A DNA stretch of 64,000 nt from Triglochin maritima (GCA_963682175.1 OY821777.1:21286001-21350000), one strand, 5' to 3'. Counted from the stretch's first letter, positions 34,304-45,790 are shown. Numbers and translations: made by a program. Notes: generated from the letters alone by a model not told the origin.

Positions 34304-34976
34304 CAGGGGCGAGGTGTGGGCATGCGTAGGCAAGTGCCCACGTCAGAAAATTGAAATTGTTGTCAGATATTTGACAAAATCAATGTGTGTCGACGCTGCC
34401 AATCATACACAATATGACTTGTGAGTGTGTGATCAATGTGTGTCCAGAGTCAGTCCAGAATTGTCCATAATGTCCATACATAGTTCAAAATGTGTCCAGA
34501 GCCAGTCCAGAATTAGTGCAAAGTTAATCCAAATATGTCCAAAATCGTGTCGAGAATCGTGTCCAGACTTAGTCCAGAATCGGTACAGATTCAGTCTAGA
34601 ATCGTGTCAAGACTGATGCCCAGAGTCAGTCCATAATGTGTCAACAATCATGTCCATAATAGAAAACATTATGGACTAATTTTGGACTAATTAGGGACAC
34701 ATTCTTTATGGACTGACTCTGGACACGATTCTGGACATATTCTGGAGAGATTTTCGATACGATGAGTGACGAAGTTATTATGAAAATTTTTCAAAGCATG
34801 TTTGAAGTTAATAATGACATTATCATCGTGATGAAGTTATAATGACAAAAACTCGTATGATTATCTTGTAACAAATATGTTTGAAGTTCATATATTTTTT
34901 AATTAGTATGTTTTTTTTGGGTTGACATATTTTTAAAAGGTGTCTACCCCTCAATATCGTCCAGAGTACGCCTCTG
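34304..34976. mobile_element. Fold-back hAT-like element, copy 4, internally deleted
   Basis: This copy is 673 bp. Both ends remain (CAGGGGCGA and ACGCCTCTG) with flanks CCCATAAC and CCAATAAC. The left arm and the turning point (34653-34675) are kept, but most of the right arm is gone between about 34690 and 34700. Confidence 0.72.
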
Positions 34977-35290
34977 CCAATAACAACCAATAATTTCATT
35001 TTAAAGGATCATATTTTTCTACAAAGACATTATCATCGCAATTTCTTTCGTTGGAGGCTTTGCTATCTTCAACTATTAATTTCTTATCGTCTGCATTGAT
35101 TTATTATTACCATCTTTTGTGAGAATTATGACTATTAGAATATTTCAAACATATATCTGGGTATCTAATATTTGCTCTGAATCATGTTAATGAATAATTA
35201 TGTGAAATACATTGTATTTTGAAAAACATATGTTTTATGTTTTCTATATCTTTTGTTGTTGTTATACCTTGAAGTAAAATCTAAAAATAA

Positions 35291-37695
35291 CAATATTTTC
35301 TGAAATTATAAGATTACTCAGAGCAAAAGATGCGCTTTTTGCTAGTATTGTCATATTTTGCTTTAAAAAATTTAAATCCCTAGTTTTAACTGAAAACAAA
35401 GTGTCTTGTTTTAATTATACATGTATTATACTATTATGTATGTATTTTGAGACACTCCAAAATGATCAAAACGGAATGGAAAATGCTAGAGGGGCTTCTT
35501 TTTGGGCTCCAACCTCCCAACTTCTCGTCGCATGGTGTAAAGAGCTTTCCATCAACTTATAGCCCTCCACGTGGCATGCTCTGGGTAATTTACCATAAGT
35601 TCATCTACTTATGCGAAATTAGCTCCAAACCACAAATCATCATATGCACCCTATTATTTAAATGATTTTAATCTTTACACTATTGTTTAAATAATATCCT
35701 CCACGTGCAAACCACATTCTCTTTATATTGGTTAAGGAAGAAATAATTGTAATCATTACATTCTCTCCCACATTTAATGCAAGATGATGGTGATGACAAC
35801 ATTCTACATCTTCTTCAACACTCAATTTCACTTCATGCTTTGGTTTATCCGGATATAGAGACATATCTGCTGGTCAACAATTAATCAACTTCGACATATC
35901 CGAATATAAAAAAAAATGGATATCCAGTCATTCAGATATATCTTTGAATAAGATATATCGTAATCAAATATCTGGATATCCAGACATTCATATATCACCA
36001 CATTTAATGCAATTTGATGGTGGTGGCATTATTCTACACTTATATTAATATTTGGATATCGTAATCCAATATTTTGATATCCAGTTATTTAGATATAGGT
36101 TGGTAATATGTCTACACCTACAAAAACTTTTATCATCACTATTCTAGACATATAAATTACCAGTTAACTTGTATCATCATTTCCATTTTCATATACTTTG
36201 TCCCTTCCTAACCAGATATATTGTCTTACGCTTGTGTTTGCGGGACAAGTCAAACATGTCTGGACATAAAATGTATAAATAAAAAAGAGTTATCCAGTTA
36301 TTCAGATGTATCTTTGAACAAGATATATCTTAATGAAATATCTGGATATCCAGATATAGGTTGGTAATATGTCTACACCTACTAAAATTTGTATCATCAA
36401 TATTCCACACATATATTGCCCTACGCTTGGGCTTGTTGGACATGTCAGACATGTCTGTACGTAAAATGTATAAATCCAAAAGAGATATCGTAATCAAATT
36501 TTTGAATAGAAATGAGCTTTAGAGATACATGTTCATAACATGTCTAGATATATATAACATATTTGATAAACAATATTCTTCCAAAATATACTTTCTCTAT
36601 ATTCATCTGTCTGAATCTATATTAACAAGTTAAAAGTTGCATAACCACGAGTCCATACATTTGTTTTCCCCCTCGGATGCTGATATCTCGACATAAACAT
36701 TTCCAAAAGAAGCAAAAATAACACCATAATAAAGTTACAGTAGTCTATAAAACCAAACAATCAAGCTAATGTTATAAACTAAAATGTACATTTTCTTTGT
36801 TTCCAACCACTTGAGTTTGCCTTTGTATCTGCTATATCACCTGGCTGACGATTGCGTCTTCTTAGTCCACCATCTTAGTCTTTCCATTTGATTCCCGGTA
36901 CACTATCTTCCCTTTGTTTCCCTTTCTTTCGTACACATTCTTCGTGTCTTACTTGTGTCGATAGAAACTCCTTTCTCCTCATCTATCGGTTTCAAACCCG
37001 ACTTGTGCTTCTTCTCCTTCATGGCCCGTGTCTCTACCACATGTGTTACCCTTTTTGAGTGTTAAGGATTCCTTTGCAACAACGGTACATCCTCATCTGC
37101 ATCCAGACATACGTAAGTAAATAATAGAACTATAAAAAATCCAGATAAAAAATTCTAGACAAATAATTACTTACACAAACTAAACATGCTCCGGACAAAA
37201 CTATTCCATATCCAGACAAAAATATCCAGACAAAAATATCCCGACAATTAATTACTTACACAAACTAAACATGCTCCGAACAAAAGTATAAAATATCCAG
37301 ACATACGTAAGTAAACAAAATATAGAACTATTAAATATCTAGACTGTCTGTGTGTTATCAAATCTAGATATAACTATGCAAACATAAATAGTAACAATGC
37401 TAACTTGCAGATATTGTGAGATTTAAATCGCCAAACGACCCTAAATGTCAACGAAACCCTAAATGTCCAGAAATTTCCAAAAAAAATAACCTTCATGTCC
37501 AGATATTGTTCTCCGAAACCCACTCGTAGCTAAATGGAATCCAGACAAAACTATTCAGAGAAATAATTACTTACACAAACTAAACATACTCCGGACAAAA
37601 CTATTCAATATCGAGACAAAAATATCCAAATAATTAATTACTTACACAAACTAAACATGCTCCGAACAAATTACTAAACCAAAACTACACAAACT
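35291..37695. other. AT-rich intergenic region upstream of the TSA gene
   Basis: There is no convincing gene. Two kinds of imperfect repeats are visible. One has GGATATCCAG/ATATATCTTTGAA(T/C)AAGATATATC phrases at about 35925-36075 and 36290-36365. The other is ATTACTTACACAAACTAAACATGCTCCG-like, about four copies between 37165 and 37665, with CCAGACAAAAATATCC beside them. They look like old transposon debris. The TSA promoter should lie at the right end, but I could not point to a TATA box with confidence. Confidence 0.5.
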
Positions 37696-37817
37696 ACAAA
37701 ATAATTACTCATATATCATTACTCAAACGGAATCCACTAAAACCTCACATACACATAACATTGATTATAGTTTTAGTGGATTCCGTTTTAGTAACCATAC
37801 AGGAGTAATTATTTTGT
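37696..37817. repeat. Inverted repeat (hairpin, possible MITE) just upstream of the TSA start codon
   Basis: The arms 37696-37743 and 37770-37817 are imperfect reverse complements (ACAAAATAATTACTC..CCACTAAAAC against GTTTTAGTGG..GTAATTATTTTGT) with a 26-base loop. It ends 53 bases before the ATG, so it is in the promoter or 5' UTR. It could fold in RNA or be a small fold-back transposon. Confidence 0.75.
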
Positions 37818-37870
37818 ATGTTATTATTTTGGAATGATATTTAGAGGGTTCCCACAAAACCCAAATAGGA

Positions 37871-40800
37871 ATGGCGATCTCTGCCAACTACACTTCCCTC
37901 TTCCTTCCTCCCACACCATCCCTCTCCGGTACCAAATCGTTTCCCCAATCTTGCCTTTTTCCGGTCAAACTGAGGTCGTCAGTCTCCCCCATGACCTCCC
38001 TCTTCGGCGCCGCACCTGCTTTGGGGAAGAAGGGGAAGGTGTGGGTTGGGTTGGGTTTTGTCAGTCAACTTGCGGTTTTGAGTCTTCAAATGGATTTTGA
38101 TAGTGTTTGTTTGTTGGGTGTTTTGAATAAGGTGGTTTAGGTCATTGGAATAGGGTTTTGATGTTGTTGGTTTGGTTAGATTTTAGGTCATCCCAGTTTA
38201 CTTTGTTATGGGCTTGGTTTTGTGGGTGTGGATTTTGTGAATGTGGAGTTTCAAATCATCAATTTTGTGGTTTTTTTGCTTGACAATAGGATTGTTCGTG
38301 GGGCGGGTTTGACCCGTTAACCCGCCCCGCCCCGCCACACGTGGGGCGGGTTGCGGTGGAATTTATCTCTACCCGCAACCCATTAACTTGTCAGACTAAA
38401 CGGGGCGGGTTGCGGTTAATGTGTTACCCACCCCGTTAACCCGTTTACCCGTTACAATATAATTATAAAATAAAAACATACATATTTCTAGTTTTCACTT
38501 TCCTCAGTTCATATCGACACATCCCTATCACAAACCTTAATCCCCATCCCCAAAATCTGATCTCCGATTCTCCGCGCCCTCGACCTCCCAAACCCGCCGC
38601 GCCGCCTTCGACATACAACCCTCTTCCACCAACTCATGCGGTGCATTGCCTCCGCCTCATGCTGGTCAGCGACCGATCACGTTTCCGTTGCTGATACTTT
38701 TCTTTTTCGTTACGTGTTTCAGATGATTAACTCGTGTTGTTTCGATCATTTTCGTGTTGTTTTTCGGTGATCTTAGTTTCTGATTGTTATTTTGTTACTG
38801 TTTGTTGTTTCCGATTGTTTTGGTGCTTTGGTAAGGTGTTTCAGACAATTCTGGCACAGTTTGGTTGTTTGAAGTGATCTTAGTTTCCGATTGATTGTTT
38901 TTGCTGCGATTGATTCGATTTTGTTTCAGATCATTTTAGTTTTCTATTGTTTTTGTGATGGTTTTGGTGTCACGTTTTGGTTGTTTTAGGTGATTGTAAT
39001 ATTTACTGTTTAATTTGTGTTATGATAGTTTTGTTGTTGTTTAGGTTTTTTTGAAGTGATCTTGGGTGTGTGATCAGTTTGTTGTCGTGCTGAGTTGTTT
39101 GAGGTGATTTGGTTTGTAACTTATGCTGCTATGTTAGTTTTGATGATTGTTGCTGTCAATTTAGTTTTGGGTTGCTTGTTCTGTGAGCTTTTTGATATGA
39201 TTCTGGTTCAAACTTGTGTTGTTATGCTCGTTTTGGTGTTGTTTTGGCGCTTTGAAGTGATCAGAGTGGCTGATTTTTGTTGTCATCTGTTTATTGTTAT
39301 TGTAGTTATTTGAGGTGATTCTGGTAGATCAATTTGGTGTTTGTTTTGGTTTGTTTGAAGTGATTCTGGATTCACACTGCTTTTGTTTTGTTTCTGGCAA
39401 GAGGTTGATGAAATGTGAGTACGTGAAGAATGAGTTTAAATTTTAAAACGAGTGTTTACTGGAATTCGCCCGTTTAACCCGCCCCGTCTCACCTAACCCA
39501 CCCTTAAGTGGGGCGGGTAGCGGTCGAATTTTTTTTACCCGCCCCGCCCCGTTTGCCCGCCTAACTTTGACGGGGCGGGTAGCGGGCGGAGCCAAACCCG
39601 CCCCGCCCCGTTTGCAGCCCTACTTGACAATTTGGATTTCGGTCATTTCTGGTGATTCCTGCTAAGAATGTGTTAGCTTTGTCAAGCATATAATTTGAGG
39701 AGTTACCATTTTTGGGTTGAAGATACATACAAGTGTTGTGTTTTCATACGAACAGAAATCTCCAAGTATTCATTTTTGTGTCATTCAAAATTCAATTAGC
39801 CTACAAAACATGCAAATGTATCATTTTTGTGTAAGTATAATATTTAAGAAACATATAAGTTCGTGTCATTTCAGTGTCATATCATTGCTTAAAATGTTGT
39901 AAGTACAATTTCAAATATCATCTTAACTAAAATGTTAGACAAAGTTTTGCCTGTCTTAAGTCGTGTTTTGATCGTGTTACCCTATAGGGACTGTTTGGAT
40001 AGCCCATAATATCAAGTTTTTTGTGGGAAATTGTTTTATTCAGAAAAATACAGTTTTCAATTCCACGAGGGTGTTTGGATCACCCTGAACATACATTATG
40101 AATTTGTTTTTTTGCTGAAAAAGCGTGTTTTGAAAAAAGAGGTAGTACCTCTTTTTTTGTCTCAAATATGTTTCTCATGAAATCTTTGATTTTACGAAAA
40201 TCATATTTTTTAGCCACACATTATTTGTATTGGATGTCAACTTGAAAAATATATGTGCATGGAAGGATATATGTGCACCAAAGTGAGAAGGTGGTTTAGG
40301 GTTGTGTAGGTTGGTGGAATGGAATGACGTCGGACTTCTTCGCTTATTTTGGATTATTGCTTTGAAAGATTCATCTTTGTGGGCTAATTGCTTGCGGAGT
40401 AAATACATTAGGAGCCGGACCATATAGATGATGCGATCCCCATCATTTTTGTTGGGCGTGGAGAGGTATTATGCGCGTTCGGGACATTGCAAGAGAAAAG
40501 ATGTTCTTTCAAATAAGTGATGGGCGCACGATGAAGTTCTTTGAGGATCCTTGGTGTGGTCCGCCGCTTCTTACACTACCAGAGGGTGAAAGAATGATGT
40601 ATGATCTAGGAGTTCCACAAGACATAAAGGTTTACCATTTTCTTGAGAATAGTACGTGGAGAGTGCCTCGACTACGCTCCCATGCTCTCATGTAACTATG
40701 GGCGAGGTTATCCTCTATTCCGGTGGGCCATAGGGAGGATACACTCTCATGGGTTGGGGCAACATTGAGTGAAACTTGACGTTGGGTGAAGCTGGAAAGA

Positions 40801-43800
40801 CCCATTGTTAGGTGGGGTCGATGGTGTGGTACAAATAGGCAATCCCGAAGCATGCACTCACCTTATGGAGGGTGGTTCATGGGAAATTGCCCAGTCATGA
40901 CATAATGAGGTGAAGGGGGCTGAAACTATGTGTTACATCGAGATGTGCTTTATGTAAGAGTGCATATGAGGATTTGACACACTTGTTTTGGGAGTGTCCT
41001 TTCGTGCGATTTGTATGGGATGAGATCCGGAAGGTGGGAGGAGATTATGGCCGCATGAAACCAGCCACGATGGAGGAACTCTATAGAATCCAAAGGTGGA
41101 GCGCCCCCTCCTTACATAGCGCACTCATGATCAAGCTAGCATTGGGAACTTTGGTTTTTGAATGTTGGGCGGAACAGAATATAAGACTTATGGATGGCGA
41201 GGAACGGCAAGTAAAGTACGTTATCCAACAAGTGAAGGATGTAGTTAGGATCAAAGGTTCCAGAATTCTTGAAGGAAGGGGAGACGAGCTTGAGAAGACA
41301 AATTTGGAGAAGATGTGGTCATGAGATAGTTGAGATTTAGCTAAGTAACGTCGAGTAGAGTAATGTAATGTGGTAACGAGGGGGATTTGTGATAATGCAT
41401 GTACTATGTGAGGATCCGAGCTTGTAATTCAGCAAGCTCCGAGGTCGTAAGTATGTAGTAGTCGGGGTTGGTTTGTATCTAAGTTAATTTACGTAAATCA
41501 ATAAAATTCGAGGCTAAGCTTCCTTTTTGCTTTGCAAAAAACAGGAGTGTTTGTATCACCCCGAATAATACATTGTAATTCTGCGGGTTTTTTTTGCTTA
41601 AAATACGTTTTTAAAAAAAAGAGGACCTCGTTTTCTGTCAAATGTGTTGGGTCCCTTTTCCCTTCCCATTTCTTATCAAACCTACGATTTTATCAAACAT
41701 ACGTCTTTTTACCTAAACACGTTAATGCATAGAATAGTTTTTTTTTAAATACATTATTTGAAATGGATACAAATTTGGAAAATGCATTTTGAAACCCAAG
41801 GTTTAAAACCTTCAATTACCCAAACGTGGCCTTAGTGGTTTGTAAAATATTTCGTTGTGTTTGAATTATGTTGAATAATAAAATCACTAGCCACCATGTT
41901 TTTCATGGTTCGAAAGATGGTTAATGTGGTTGTTTAAGTGAAATTTATTTGCAGTTGTAAATGTTGTTTGCTAGATATGTTTATTTGGATTTTTCCATAC
42001 CTAGCTGAAGATGCAGGGAAGCGGCATAATTTGGTTTTATTGCCTAGATTTAATTTGATATTATGGCTGTTATTCTTCTGCTTTTGACTAAATTTTGCAA
42101 GTTGATCAACTGAGTTGTGCTTTGATACTATATATCAACATAACCCCAATGCCTCAGAAAGAGGCTCCCGCCTAAACGAGGTAAGGGGGGTCAGATGTAC
42201 GCAACCCTATCACTGTAAAACAGTGAGGTTGTTTCCAATTGACCCAAATGATGCAAATGCAACTGACCATCTACGATTCCACAATAAAAGAAATGCAGAT
42301 CGTTTAAATAACCCTTTGATATAGTCCATGATGCTCAAAATGTCAAAAAACAACTTATTCTTTGACACAGTGGAAATGGACGTGTGCTTTGATACTGACA
42401 ATTTAAAATTTATTTTTGCAGACGTTTTTACATAAAATAGCTAATATTTAATTGGAAGTTATTTTATTTTATTTAATATTTAAGCTAGCATACTCAGGTT
42501 CATGTCAGACATCTGCCTTACACTGTGAATCTAATTCTCAGGCTGCATTTATACCCTATATTTGCGAGGGTGATCTGGATTTGTCAACCACATCGAAAGC
42601 TCTCAAAGTGTTGGACTCTTGTGGTTCTGACATAATTGAATTGGGCATGCCATACTCCGATCCCTTGGCAGATGGTCCTGTCATTCAGATTTCAGATTAT
42701 TGCCTTTTGTCCTGTATCAGTGTTTATATGAAACTAATGTTGTTTATTTTTCTGATGTAGGCTGCTGCTACTCGTGCTTTAACAAAAGGGACCGGCTTTG
42801 ATGGAGTTCTTTCTATGCTAAGAGAGGTGCATGATCTTCATCTTTTATCTTTTCTCTGTCTACATAAACATGCATGTGATCAGGCCTGTAAATGTAGACT
42901 TAAGCATGTGATCACAAACATGGCTATCTGCCAGTGAACTGAATTCGAAGGTTAGATATGATTCCATTGTTCATAAGCCAAGTTTTCATCTAGTCAATCG
43001 ATCTGTTCGATCACTCTGCTTCGAATTTTCATTTGTATGAATAAGTTGGAGGCCACCTTGACGCAAAATGAAAGGATATTCTGTAGTTTTTTGCAACTTT
43101 TTCCTGCCTTATTTGACAACATGTTTTCCTTGATCTGCCCGAAAATGATGTTATATTGTATTCTTTGCAGGTGATTCCTAATATTTCTTGTCCAGATGCC
43201 TTATTTACCTACTACAACCTCATTTTACGGCGGGGTACAAAAGAGTTCATGTCTACTATAAAGAATGTTGGTGTACGTGGTAAATATTCTCTGGATTGTA
43301 TATAATTTACCTATTCTGCTTGATTTCTGTAGTTGACTAGCACTTGAATATTCTTGGTAGACATTTTTGCTTTCCCTATAATGGTTTCAGTTGTAGCTGC
43401 TTGCATTATGTAGGGCTTGTTGTGCCAGATGTACCATTGGAGGAGACAACAATCCTGAGGGAAGATGCTGCAAAGAACAATATTGAGTTGGTAATTCAAT
43501 TCGATATTTCTCTCAACATCATGTAACTTTGATTGCATATCAATCCATTCATTTAATGATTATTGGAATTTTATTTATTGTAATCCTCTTGGCAAAATTA
43601 TCACAGTATAGTGTACTTGTTTCTAAAGTAGTACAAAATCAAATGCTCTAAGAACTAGAGAAGATGCGGAACCAGGAATGCCCACTAGTTATAAGGCACA
43701 CTTGTTCAACCAGTGAAGTTAGCATGCTGTTATATTTCTTTTATAAATCAGAATATTCTACAAAAAATAAGACACAGGGAGAAGTAGGAAATGACAGTAG

Positions 43801-45790
43801 TTCAACCAAAGCAGATGTTCTGAAACAAGTACAAAATTCGACGTTCTGAAAACCGGACCAGATGTCGAAACGGAAATGCTCACTAGTGAGAAGGCTCATT
43901 TGTTCAACCAGCGATGTTAGCACAATGTCATATTTTTTATTTTATAAAAAGAGAAAAAATACTGGAGGATAGGAAATGACTTATAAATATAAGAAATATC
44001 AAAAACACAAATCAAAAGAGTTTCTATGATCAAACTAAGAAGTAAACACTAAATCGTGGTTTCTCCGCTGGTTCATAGGTTCTGAACCACCGGTTCTGTC
44101 AGTTCAGCCACTGGTTTTGAAGAATTCTACTTTTCTATCCCTATATGTTCCCAATTCAGCTGGTTTAATGTGGTAATTTAGGTTTACCTGCAAGAAGGCA
44201 CCCTATCATAATTATATACTTCGCATGAAATATACATTTACACGATTGTGAACATATTCATATTTGTATTTATAGAGTATCTAGAGTTTTAAGATGTATA
44301 TTGACTTGTAATATAGCTGATCATGTTTATATTCAATATTCCACCAAATCAACTTATCCGTATTTTTAGGGTCTCTTAAAAAACTAATCACTTGAAGAAA
44401 AAAAATTCATGTTTCTTGCTAACAATTTTTTGGAAGTTAAGAAAATTATCTGTTTTTGGCATACTTTGTAAGTTGATGTGCATCAGATCTCTATGGAAAT
44501 CTTTTATGTTTATTGATGTAAGGTGGTTTCCATCAGATCTATATTCGAAACCTTATGCTTATCGAAGCCTTACAGTTTTCTTCTTTCAAAGGTACTTCTA
44601 ACAACACCAACAACTCCAACGGAAAGGATGAAAGCCATTGTTGAAGCTTCAGAAGGATTCATATACCTTGTAAGTATCCTCTCTTTGCGGAGTAAGCTAT
44701 TAATTCATGGTCTATCATGATAACCTGTTCCTTGATAACTATTCGAGGAACTTTCCCTTTCAAAATGCAAATGACTTTGTTTCCCATTGATATTCGATAT
44801 GTAATGACTGATTCATTTGAGCAGGTGAGCTCAGTTGGTGTTACTGGGGCTCGTGCATCTGTTAGTTCATGTGTGCAATCTCTCCTGCAGGACATCAAAA
44901 AGGTAGGCTTGACCCTTGCACTCTTTAATGCTTCAAAGCCTCCAACTATTTTTTTAAAAATCTTACACCATGTTTTTTCTCTGCTAATTGTTTCACCATG
45001 TTGCTGTGGTCTTATTTTAGAAGCTTATGTAGTTAGAAGTTCATGCCTGTTTGAAATTTAACCATCATTTTTCTCTCTTTCTAGCCAGCATTCTTTTTCA
45101 TAGACGGAACTAGCACGTTGTGTGCGGTGCTTGTTTTAGCTGTGGTTTGTGAATTGGTTACTCAGGCTATTACTACGTTATAAACAGGGAATCGAGGGGT
45201 GAATCCAATACAGCACAACTTCAGCTCAACTGATAAGATCCTCCCTAATCTACTGATTTGCTGAGTTCTCTGGTCGTGGGCTACTCATGAAATTTGGGTC
45301 ATTATAATTTATTAATTAATTAACATTTTTTGATTGGGCGTATCATTAAAAATCATTTACCACCTTCATTTATCCTGCACTCTATTTCTTACAAGATGGA
45401 AGCAAGTAGGGTAACTAGAGTGGTATTTTGCTTACCAATTAAACCCAAGGGTAAATAGTGTGGTATTTTGCTTACCAAATAAATACATTCTCCTTACTTG
45501 GTGCAGGTGACTGTAAAACCTGTTGCCGTCGGCTTTGGCATATCAAAACCAGAACATGTACAGCAGGTACATTTTAACATTTTTTTTTGTAGTTTCAGTG
45601 GATATGTTTGCTTTCAGTGAATCCCAGATCATCAATAGGATCCATGATTCTTCAGGTGGCAGGATGGGGAGCTGATGGTGTGATCGTTGGAAGTGCAGTA
45701 GTTAAGATTCTGGGAGAAGCCAAGTCTCCCGAGGAAGGCTTGAAAGAGCTGGAGATCTTCACTAAGTCCCTCACATCTGTTCTTGCCTGA
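37871..45790 (+). CDS. TSA: Plastid tryptophan synthase alpha subunit (indole-3-glycerol-phosphate lyase), nine exons, integrity uncertain
   Basis: Exons: 37871-38038, 42542-42688, 42761-42826, 43171-43279, 43414-43490, 44592-44669, 44825-44902, 45507-45566, 45656-45790. Joined they give 305 codons with no stop or frameshift. Exon 1 is a 56-residue Ser/Leu/Pro-rich leader with no acidic residue, typical of a chloroplast transit peptide. Family motifs follow in order: IIELG with catalytic Glu (residue 89, E. coli Glu49), SDPLADGP with catalytic Asp (residue 100, E. coli Asp60), [40 protein letters not shown] and [10 protein letters not shown]. The enzyme splits indole-3-glycerol phosphate into indole and glyceraldehyde 3-phosphate and passes indole to the beta subunit. 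Oddities: intron 2 starts AT; the first helix (about 10 residues before KKGK) is missing; TAGDP is CEGDL and YYNP is YYNL. It could be a decaying duplicate or a divergent BX1/IGL-like lyase. Confidence 0.85.
38287..39622. mobile_element. Non-autonomous hAT element in TSA intron 1
   Basis: It is flanked by the perfect 8-bp direct repeat CTTGACAA (38279-38286 and 39623-39630). The left end starts TAGGATTGTTCGTGGGGCGG; the right end read inward is TAGGGCTGCAAACGGGGCGG. Both ends are followed by clusters of CCCGCCCCGCC and its reverse complement (38300-38455 and 39470-39615), giving GC-rich inverted subterminal regions. The middle, 38500-39430, has a GC-rich leader-like piece then T-rich sequence with no transposase, possibly captured host DNA. 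Confidence 0.82.
40300..41525 (+). pseudogene. 5'-truncated LINE, C-terminal end of reverse transcriptase
   Basis: Pieces in the usual plant L1 order are seen: [19 protein letters not shown] near 40370-40425, then [28 protein letters not shown] (40475-40560). Next is the zinc-finger RVT region [26 protein letters not shown] (40950-41030), where the CxxC..H..C residues survive. A tail ends at a TGA (41322-41324). Stops and shifts break it between 40695 and 40970. The 3' UTR runs to about 41525 with AATAAAA near 41500. Confidence 0.8.
42145..42270 (+). mobile_element. Au-like SINE fragment in TSA intron 1
   Basis: The phrase order GCCTCAGAAAGAGGCTC, CCGCCTAAACGAGGT, GGGGGTCAGATGTACGCAA, then GTGAGGTTGTTTCCAATTGA followed by CCCAAATGATGC matches my recollection of the body of Au-type plant SINEs. 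A 5' Pol III box region is not clear, so it is probably truncated. A database match would settle it. Confidence 0.6.
42689..42690 (+). other. Non-canonical AT donor at TSA intron 2
   Basis: Exon 2 must end at GTCATTCAG (codons V-I-Q) because the family sequence continues with AAATRAL at 42761 after a good TCTGATGTAG acceptor. The intron begins ATTTCAG and not GTTTCAG. All other eight introns are GT-AG. Retaining the 72-base intron gives a TAG at 42758-42760. The only nearby in-frame GT (42680) would delete three residues. Confidence 0.8.
43630..43940 (+). repeat. Imperfect tandem duplication in TSA intron 5
   Basis: Segments starting AGTACAAAATCAAATGCTCT (about 43629) and AGTACAAAATTCGACGTTCT (about 43828) share a ~110-bp stretch including CACTAGT, GTTCAACCAG and TGTTAGCA-type phrases, with many substitutions. 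No coding role is apparent. Confidence 0.6.

Larger units (their letters stand above)
29096..35290. repeat. Four-copy tandem array of a ~1.65 kb unit
   Basis: Units start at TTCGGACTCACTCTAG or close variants: 29096, 30774, 32449 and 34069, giving lengths of about 1678, 1675, 1620 and 1222 bp. Each has a ~235-bp left flank, a hAT-like element and a ~300-bp right flank. The last is shorter because its hAT-like part is internally deleted. Identity between units is high by eye. Short ORFs in the array come from subrepeats and are not genes. Confidence 0.88.
38039..42541 (+). other. Intron 1 of TSA, 4.5 kb, filled with transposons
   Basis: The donor AAG|GTGTGG and acceptor TCTCAG|GCT keep phase 0. 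The intron holds a non-autonomous hAT (38287-39622), a LINE tail (about 40300-41520) between two diverged repeat arms, and a SINE piece (about 42145-42270). The remainder is T-rich intron sequence. Confidence 0.75.

Noticed and set aside
29452..34616. ORFs rich in SPELS/QSQSR/ESC words in the array
   Set aside because: They are translations of the GTCCAGAATC-type subrepeats and appear on both strands.
37165..37665. Spaced direct repeats as a CRISPR array
   Set aside because: This is a plant nuclear context. The repeats are imperfect, unevenly spaced and AT-rich.
38280..38460. GC-rich clusters as a CpG-island promoter
   Set aside because: They are the subterminal regions of a transposon with a clean 8-bp duplication, in an intron, and recur inverted at its other end.
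39095..39313. 72-codon hydrophobic ORF in intron 1
   Set aside because: It is T-rich transposon or intron sequence with valine/leucine codons by composition, and has no homology.
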